From Schistosoma haematobium (lineage: Eukaryota; Platyhelminthes; Trematoda; Strigeidida; Schistosomatidae), in NCBI RefSeq assembly GCF_000699445.3, contig NC_067202.1:13917924-13981923 (forward strand): a stretch of 64,000 nucleotides of DNA, given 5' to 3'. Under the pieces are notes generated by a model that worked only from the letters and a program-made list of their open reading frames with translations, searched no databases and was not told the DNA's origin. The translations under genes and the position numbers were made by a program. How positions within the stretch are numbered: the stretch's first letter is position 1; each line of letters begins with the position of its first letter. Below, one piece after another: positions 57,181 through 64,000 of this stretch.

Positions 57181-57258
57181 GTGATGTAGAATTTTGCGTA
57201 CCTAGTCAGCATCATTGATAAACAAAGAGGATCTGATGCAGACGTAAAGCTGAGGCAC
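57181..57258 (+). pseudogene. Very short RTE-like fragment
   Basis: GATGTAGAATTTTGCGTACC, AGCATCATTGATAAACAAAG and GGATCTGATGCAGACGTAAA correspond to the DVESFTYLGSIIDEQ region of the RTE ORF. Confidence 0.75.
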
Positions 57259-57400
57259 TAGATGGCTGTTTTGAACTGGTATGAAACTATTCCGTAGTTA
57301 ACACATGCAACTCCATAAAAGGAAGACGAGCCTGAGACCTTCGGTTTCGAGTGCTAATACTTAAATTCCAGATCACTGAGCTAAGGTCAAATGACACATA
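57259..57400 (-). repeat. Family A SINE fragment
   Basis: Minus-strand hammerhead and head remnants (AGATGGCTGTTTTGAACTGG on the plus strand, then GAGACCTTCGGTTTCGAGTG). It directly abuts the RTE fragment. Confidence 0.6.
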
Positions 57401-57969
57401 AGCCTGACTTCATAGTGTATATTTTTTCTATGAATGTGGTAAACTACTGAAATGTTCTGTGGTTTTTTATAGCTCTCATTTAGACATTTAGTTGACATTC
57501 TCAAGCTAATCTATGATTTTGGAGTTAAAAACTCTCAGTAAATTTTATCATAATCACAAATGTTACCACTTAGCTGCTCAGAAATTGATTGACCCTCCTA
57601 TCCACATATTTGGATGGAATTCCTTAAACTAATACACAATAGTAACCAGTGATTTCTCACTCAGTTATTAGTGCTAACCTGAATCTACCCATCAAATATC
57701 AAGTATAGATTCCGATCCAGGTGGACTGACACTGAAATGCATCGTTATGAAAAAAACCCTGCTTTTATTGACTATTTCTTAATTTTCTCTAACATAACCA
57801 AAAATTAAAAGAGAATTTTCTGAAACATCCAAAAACTTTACAGAAGAGAACACGTTCTATCTTCAAACAGAATTTGAAAATTTAACATACTAAACTTTTC
57901 TGTTTGTAAAGGCTTGTTAATATTACGAAATGTAGTTGATCACTGTCTATTGGAATATTTGTATACATC
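57401..57969. other. No gene recognised
   Basis: AT-rich. Confidence 0.35.
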
Positions 57970-58315
57970 CAGGTTAAGATGGTGATTCGAGGTAATCAAC
58001 AGGAAACCCTGCAATCAGGTTTTGCGCTACTTGGCACTCGTCAGCAAGGTGTACCTGTAATCTTGAGAGAATCGGTGCTCCCTGATAGATTTGATCCCGT
58101 GTCACTCAGCTGAGCTATCCGGGCCACGACTGACTTCTTGTGGGACTGAGATGTATTTACAATTGACTGATCACTCAGTGGTGGTGTATGTCAGGTCCTT
58201 CTTAGTGTCGATTGAATCCTATCGACCAAGTTGCTATGTGATCACTAGTCTAGGTGACTTGACCTGACATACATGACATTGAGTACCACCCAGTGATCAA
58301 TTAATTGTAAATACA
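57970..58315 (-). repeat. Family C SINE
   Basis: Minus strand: flank block with CAGTGATCA repeats, head GGCCCGGATAGCTCAGCTGA (A box), GATCAAATCTATCAGGGAGC, then CTTGCTGACGAGTGCCAAGT with intact left core, GCGCAAAACC in place of GCACGAAACC, and GGGTTTCCTGTTGATTACC. Confidence 0.8.
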
Positions 58316-58984
58316 TTCAGGTTGCCTCCTATCCACAAATATCGTTAAGATGTAGTTAGTGTTAAAGTTCATGACTCGTTTTTTTGGCTGATTTGTGATT
58401 TATCAGTTTGATTTAGGTGATGTTCACACTGGTACTAAAAAACCACTACTTAGAGGATTAAAATTGGTGTTACCTAATAAATAGAAATAATTGTTCCAAA
58501 CATTTTGTGCAAGAAATCTTTAACTACTTATGAGTAGGCTAAGTAACAAATAAAGGCAATCTATATTCTCAGTAAAGGGTTGTGGAGATTGTTGAGTTTC
58601 AATTGATATCATAAATGGATGAATGTCAGGCAACCATTGAAATCTTGCTAATATTACGTACTGAATGGCTGCACAACAGAGATCTTATCTGCTTGACAAT
58701 TTCATCTTCTGGCTGAACAAACTCGGTTCGAAATAGCTTGAGGGCTAATAGAATTTAAGGTTAGAGTTAATATACATTGATTACTAGGTCATTGATTAGA
58801 TTGAAAGTCATCTATTTTTACAGGCATAGAGTAAGATAATCGATGAACAGAATAAACAATACAGTACTACTCCCATAATAAAGGCATAATCAAACGGGAC
58901 CCAAGACAATTCCAAAGTCTATTCTTTTTTAAGTTATAATAATCAGTTGAAATATTTCGTTAATTCTTGTCAACTTAATACAGA
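58316..58984. other. No gene recognised
   Basis: Includes a family A tail fragment (58560-58660) that pairs with the 56936 region; otherwise AT-rich. Confidence 0.4.
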
Positions 58985-59160
58985 ATAGATCAAATATGGC
59001 CAGCAGTGGAATTCAGGATACTTGTTGTTACGTCCTGTTTGTAAATCATCAGTTGAATATCCATGGCTCATCCCACAGTTGATATTCATGACAAGACTTG
59101 AAACTAGTATTGTTCTCATCTAACACCATCGCTTCATCCACATAGAATGCATATATATCA
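58985..59160 (-). repeat. Family B SINE, decayed
   Basis: Plus-strand AGCAGTGGAATTCAGGATAC...TACGTCCTGTTTGTAAATCATCAGTTGA marks a degenerate minus-strand hammerhead, followed by head remnants. Confidence 0.65.
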
Positions 59161-59279
59161 ACAAAAGATTAATCAGTGGCAGTCCTAAACATTCTGAGTA
59201 ATACGTTAAATCTAGCCAATTCAAACGTTTATTATTTTTAATGGGAAATATTATTATATAGTGATAGATTGATTTAGCT

Positions 59280-60415
59280 AGGTTGCAGCAGCCTCTTCAT
59301 CAGAAGGCCTCAATATACACAAAGTAAACAGCAAAATCCTCAAATACAACACAGAGAACACTAACCCAATCACACATGATCGAGAAGCTCTGGAAGATGT
59401 GGAATTTTTCACATATCTGCACAGCATCGTCGATGAACAAGTAGGATCTGATTCAGACGTAAAGGTGAGAATTGGCAGAGTAAGGGTCACATTCTTACAG
59501 TTAAACAACATATGGAACTCAAAACAACTATCAACATACATCAAAGTCACAATCTTCAATACGAACGTCAATATATTTCTACTGTACGGAGAAGAAACAT
59601 GGAGAACTACTACAAACATCATCTAAAAGGTATAAATATTTATCCTCATGGAGGCCTGCTTGAACATCTGGGCTAACTGTTTTTACCCTCTAGATATTTC
59701 ACCAAGTTATCTGTTTTTGATTGTTTTAACACATCATTATGTCTATTAATCGCATAAACTATTCAGGTGCATTTATGAAAACTTTTCAACCATTCACTGA
59801 ATCAAGTTACAAAAATGTACAATCGAAGATATAGTGGTGGCTAGAAATATGCAGCGAAAACAATTTACTTTATTCAATTGTCTATTCGTGGATTGCTAAC
59901 TTCAAGCTGGCGGCCACTCAATATTTATTGTCAGGATCCACCAAGAAGTAAGCAAACAGAAATGTGATGAAATATTTTATGCTGATAATTCTATATTGTA
60001 CCAAAAATATAATATTGAATAAAACTAATAATAATAATACTCAACAGTTGTCTATGAAATATAATCAATATCCATTGGCTGGATACCATCTGTTGCAGCC
60101 TACTGTGACAGAACAAATCAGCTTCCAGTTGAAGAGGAAATTAGAAAAAGATGTTGGAATTTGTTAAGATATACATTTCAGAAATCATCAAACTACATCA
60201 AAAGAGAAGCCCCAACTTGGAATCCTGAATGGAAACGTAAAATAGGAAGGACTAAGAACACATTACATCGGGAAATAAAAGCAGATATTAAAACGATGAA
60301 TAACAACTGGAAATAATTGGAAATGATTGCCTAAGACAGGGTTGGACGGACAGTTTTGGTGTACCGCCTATTCCCCTCCACGGTGGGTGACATATTTAAG
60401 TTAGGTAAGTAAGGA
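59280..60415 (+). pseudogene. RTE-like retrotransposon 3' fragment, split by a ~400-bp insertion
   Basis: 59283-59643 covers AAASSEGLNIHK through EETWRTTTNII; the frame resumes at about 60043 (CAACAGTTGTCTATG) and runs to GGACAGTTTTGGTGTACCGC, then TTAGGTAAGTAAGG. It is diverged, with stops in both parts. The short antisense open frame 59278-59622 is a shadow. Confidence 0.82.
59644..60042 (+). mobile_element. Unidentified ~400-bp insertion in the RTE fragment
   Basis: Starts CCTCATGGAGGCCTGCTTGA and ends TTGAATAAAACTAATAATAATAAT. The AATAAA-like signal followed by an (AAT)n tail suggests a retroposed sequence in plus orientation. No protein or RNA family was recognised, and no clear target duplication was found. 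Confidence 0.5.
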
Positions 60416-60477
60416 TGCTTTCCTTCAAGTCACTATAAAGAAAACGAAAATTTCAAATGAGCTGATGGAGTAGATAT

Positions 60478-61300
<823 letters not shown>

Positions 61301-61302
<2 letters not shown>

Positions 61303-61569
61303 ACCTAATGTTACTTAAATGAAGATGATTATCAATGTTATTTGTATCCTACTGATTTACTGATTATATGTAATTAAGAAAAGAATTTTTTAACGAAAAA
61401 TCAGTCGTAATTAGCATAAGAAAAAAATTAATTGAACCTTCAAAAGTTTGTTTTATTCCATTCAATTACAAGGTCAAATGTTTAACTAATGTTAAAAATA
61501 AATTTAAAAAGAAAATTAGTCAATAATCATTTTGGTGTTATCTGAAATGAAAAATTGTTCAAAATTGAT
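61301..61569. other. No gene recognised
   Basis: AT-rich. Confidence 0.35.
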
Positions 61570-61965
61570 TATTTCTGATTGTGATCATGAACTGATGGAT
61601 GTTAGATCACCATTGGAAACTTGAAAGCACTGAACGGCCGTTTTGTCCTATTGTGTGATTCTTTCGTGGTAGTGCGCATACACGATCCCGCCTCACGCTA
61701 TTCGAACCAAGGACCTATTAGTCTCGCATCATATGCTCACTAGTAATTGGATTCAAGAGGTATTTCCTGGAGTTCTAGTGAGAGCCCATTACCAGTGAAG
61801 TTCAACAGGATCTGATGTGAGATAGAAACTCATTAGAGATAATAGAGGACGATGGCGCAACTTCGTGGATTGGTTGAAGTTAGACATTATCACCGTTGGG
61901 TATCGGCTCAGTAGTTTAGTGTTTAAGCGCTGACGCGCGAAACTGATAGGTTCTGGGTTCATATT
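61570..61965. repeat. Inverted pair of family A SINEs
   Basis: Minus-strand unit (61580-61725: tail, GGACAAAACGGCCGTTC, head with GGTTCGAATAGCGTGAGGC), then a plus-strand unit from its upstream block (ATGCTCACTAGTAATTGGAT at 61732) to the head (GTATCGGCTCAGTAGTTTAG) and truncated after GGTTCTGGGTTCA. Confidence 0.8.
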
Positions 61966-62435
61966 TATATAAACATTTTCTAATTTGTATTTATCAAACA
62001 TACTTAATGTCCGCCCCCCTTATTCTAAGCTTTCATTTGACTCATTTATTGATGGTATATCTTTTACTGTTATTTGTATATTGTACAGTAAATGTTCCCG
62101 TTAGGGATACTGTAATTTCTTGTTTGTGATATGCTGTTGTTGTTATGCAGTTGGTATATACAAACCAACGACTTTTTAAATCAGGATTACAATAAAGACA
62201 CTTTAATAATAGAAAGTTTATCAACTTATTGCAGTAGATTAAAAGAGTTCATTGAACTAACGGAATGGATGATTTCACTGTTACTGTCCTCGATTATTGT
62301 ACTATTGATCAAGTGGAGGACATTAATTTGATAGATATAAAGCTATTATATGTACTGATCAAATCTATCCTAGTCTGTCCTACTCAACCATTCAGGCAGC
62401 CAACAGATAACGGACAATATCAATCAACATATCGA
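61966..62435. other. No gene recognised
   Basis: Open frames at 62131-62331 and 62265-62525 overlap in different frames and have no recognisable domain; the second runs into a SINE. Confidence 0.4.
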
Positions 62436-62965
62436 ATTGAGTCCATTCCTGCATGTGAAAATCGTATCCAGGGTCTTTGGTCTCGCGCGAGAATGCTCAA
62501 CTCCTACACTATTGAGTCGTCTTGATTTCAATGAAGCTCAGCAATCTCCACAACCATATACTGAAAATTATCGCGTGCTCACTGGTGAATAGCTTTAAGA
62601 AGGAATTTCTAGAGTCCTGGTGAGAACCCGTAACCATCAGAGCTAATTCGTGTCAAATGTGAGGCAGTTACTCACTGAAGACAATGGAAGATGGTCACTC
62701 ATTGTCGTGGTTTAATTGAGATCAGATAGAAATACTATTGGATGCAGGCTCACAGGTCTAAATATTAAGCGTTTACGCGTGATACCGAAGGTCATGGGGT
62801 CAATTCACCCCGTGTGGGATCAAGGATTAGCATTTTTGAGGAGTCCCATAGCAGGAAGAAACGGCCGTTCAGTGCTTCCAGGTCTTAAATGATTGTCTAA
62901 CTTAGATCGGTTCATGATTCCAATGAAATTCAACAATCTCTACAGACTCATGCTAGGTATCCCGT
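62436..62965. repeat. Family A SINEs: minus-strand head piece, plus-strand tail, then a complete plus-strand unit
   Basis: The minus head remnant (62440-62520) joins a plus tail (62523-62568). From 62570 the second unit follows in tandem (GTGCTCACTGGTGAATAGCT, head GGATGCAGGCTCACAGGTCT, hammerhead TTGAGGAGTCCCATAGCAGG AAGAAACGGCCGTTCAGTGC, tail). C3 and the C11.1 region are changed. Confidence 0.75.
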
Positions 62966-63084
62966 TGTTGATGTTAAGGGCTGAAATTATTCAGTTTTTC
63001 TTACCAAATATAAGTCCTGACCAGACTAGACCGATATTACCATCTAGTCACATTTTTATTATTATAGCTAAACAGTATCCAACT

Positions 63085-63170
63085 GTTGACGTTTGAAGTG
63101 TATGGTACTGTGTTCGAGTCTCGGTGTAAACAATAATACGTCCTGGATTCAGCTACCAGTCATTGTCTAA
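63085..63170 (+). repeat. Family B SINE fragment, decayed
   Basis: GTTTGAAGTGTATGGTACTG followed by TGTTCGAGTCTCGGTGTAAA (B box), then a deletion to ACGTCCTGGATTCAGCTACC. The hammerhead core is deleted. Confidence 0.65.
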
Positions 63171-63699
63171 CTTAAATAAGTTCCGTACAATAATAGAGTT
63201 GTTCAATAATTTTTGTGTGGTGATCTGTTTACAATTGGTTCTGTTTACTGTATTATCGTTAGTACGTTTGCGCTTTCAATAATTAACAGTGCTATAGTGG
63301 ACTTACAGAGTGAAATAACTTGGTAATCAACAGTGTACAGCTACTGTACCTGGATCCCCACTTTTTCCAGAAATAAAGGTCAATTATATTGTCTATTTAC
63401 CAATACTAACTTGATAATTCTTGTGAATTGAGATATATTCTGTCATTATCTCATGGTAGATAGTCATTTATTCTAAGTACATAATCACCATTTGGATTTA
63501 CGTAGGTCATAAATAACTAGTCAATCAGTATAAGGTATAAGTTAATAGGATTTGTTATTTTCAACCATTTCCACTTCGTATTACCATGAAATTATTTCGG
63601 TTAATATATAGTAGACATCATATACTATAACATTAATTACTTAATCACTTTATTAGTTATTATTGTGTCATTTACTGACAATAACCCACCTCAGGGAAA
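63171..63699. other. No gene recognised
   Basis: AT-rich. Confidence 0.35.
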
Positions 63700-63948
63700 T
63701 TGATGAAGGACTGCACAAGATCGTGGATTGACTAAAGTCAGGCATTAACATTGTAGGATTCTGGTTCATTGGTTTATTAGTTAAAATTTCGTGTGTGAAA
63801 CCTAAGGTCCTGAGTTTGAGTCCCGCATGCGAAGTCATGGATGCGCACTGTTGAATAGTCCCATACTAAGGCAAAGCGGCTGTCTAGTGCTCCCAGATTT
63901 TCAAGAGTGGTCTACCTTAGATACAGGTACAGTTATTGATAAATCATT
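63700..63948 (+). repeat. Family A SINE
   Basis: GTGGATTGACTAAAGTCAGG, B box GAGTTTGAGTCCCGCATGCG and hammerhead remnant CACTGTTGAATAGTCCC...GGCAAAGCGGCTGTC, then a tail. Confidence 0.75.
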
Positions 63949-63949
63949 A

Positions 63950-64000
63950 CCTGATCAAGATACTCAATATCCATTGACCGAATACCATCAGTAACATCCT
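63950..64000 (+). pseudogene. RTE-like fragment running off the window
   Basis: CAAGATACTCAATATCCATT followed by GACCGAATACCATCAGTAAC matches the C-terminal coding region near 9461-9507. It continues past the right edge. Confidence 0.75.

Overview
The window looks like intergenic or intronic DNA from a blood fluke, genus Schistosoma. It is AT-rich and full of trinucleotide microsatellites. It carries RTE-like non-LTR retrotransposon fragments with (TAAG)n tails, and many copies of tRNA-headed short repeats that include the Sm-alpha type with its hammerhead ribozyme core. No complete functional protein-coding gene could be recognised. The one long coding region (6791-9811) is a retrotransposon ORF with seven in-frame stops. 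Two short stretches (34740-34941 and 39280-39493) could be host exons, but the evidence is weak.

Layout: 232-4677 is a large inverted duplication, with two nearly identical arms of about 1.25 kb around a 1.9 kb spacer. 5.6-6.5 kb holds three SINE copies. 6.8-9.8 kb is the RTE-like element. 10.8-14 kb is a SINE cluster with a 50-bp hairpin built around a hammerhead core (12361-12496). 14.4-25.6 kb is a mosaic of further repeats. 26.9 kb holds a MITE-like element. 28.7-29.4 kb holds a retroposon copy abutting an SRP (7SL) RNA-like sequence. 30.2 kb holds a pure (CAT)147 array inside a dispersed repeat. 32.5-38.6 kb is another repeat cluster, with an RTE insertion nested in an older repeat. 40.4 kb holds a SINE with a fully canonical hammerhead. 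43.3-44.5 kb is an RTE fragment broken by a solo LTR and by an 88-bp insertion. 45.9 kb holds the second MITE. 51.1-51.8 kb is a solo LTR with a perfect target duplication. 54.9-64 kb holds more SINEs, RTE fragments and a (ACT)n array of about 650 bp.

The most coherent system is a set of three unrelated-looking SINE families, called A, B and C here. Each has a tRNA-like Pol III head with recognisable A and B boxes, and each carries a hammerhead core (CUGANGA ... stem II ... GAAA) downstream. Family B matches the known Sm-alpha type. Family A is the most abundant and retains one copy (40398-40443, minus strand) with every core base and all three stems. Head-to-tail dimers, inverted pairs, a B/A chimera and the hairpin have junctions at or near the hammerhead, which suggests that self-cleaved or circular RNAs took part in their spread. 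These SINEs presumably depended on LINE machinery in trans, and the RTE-like elements present here are candidates for it. That last link is inference only.
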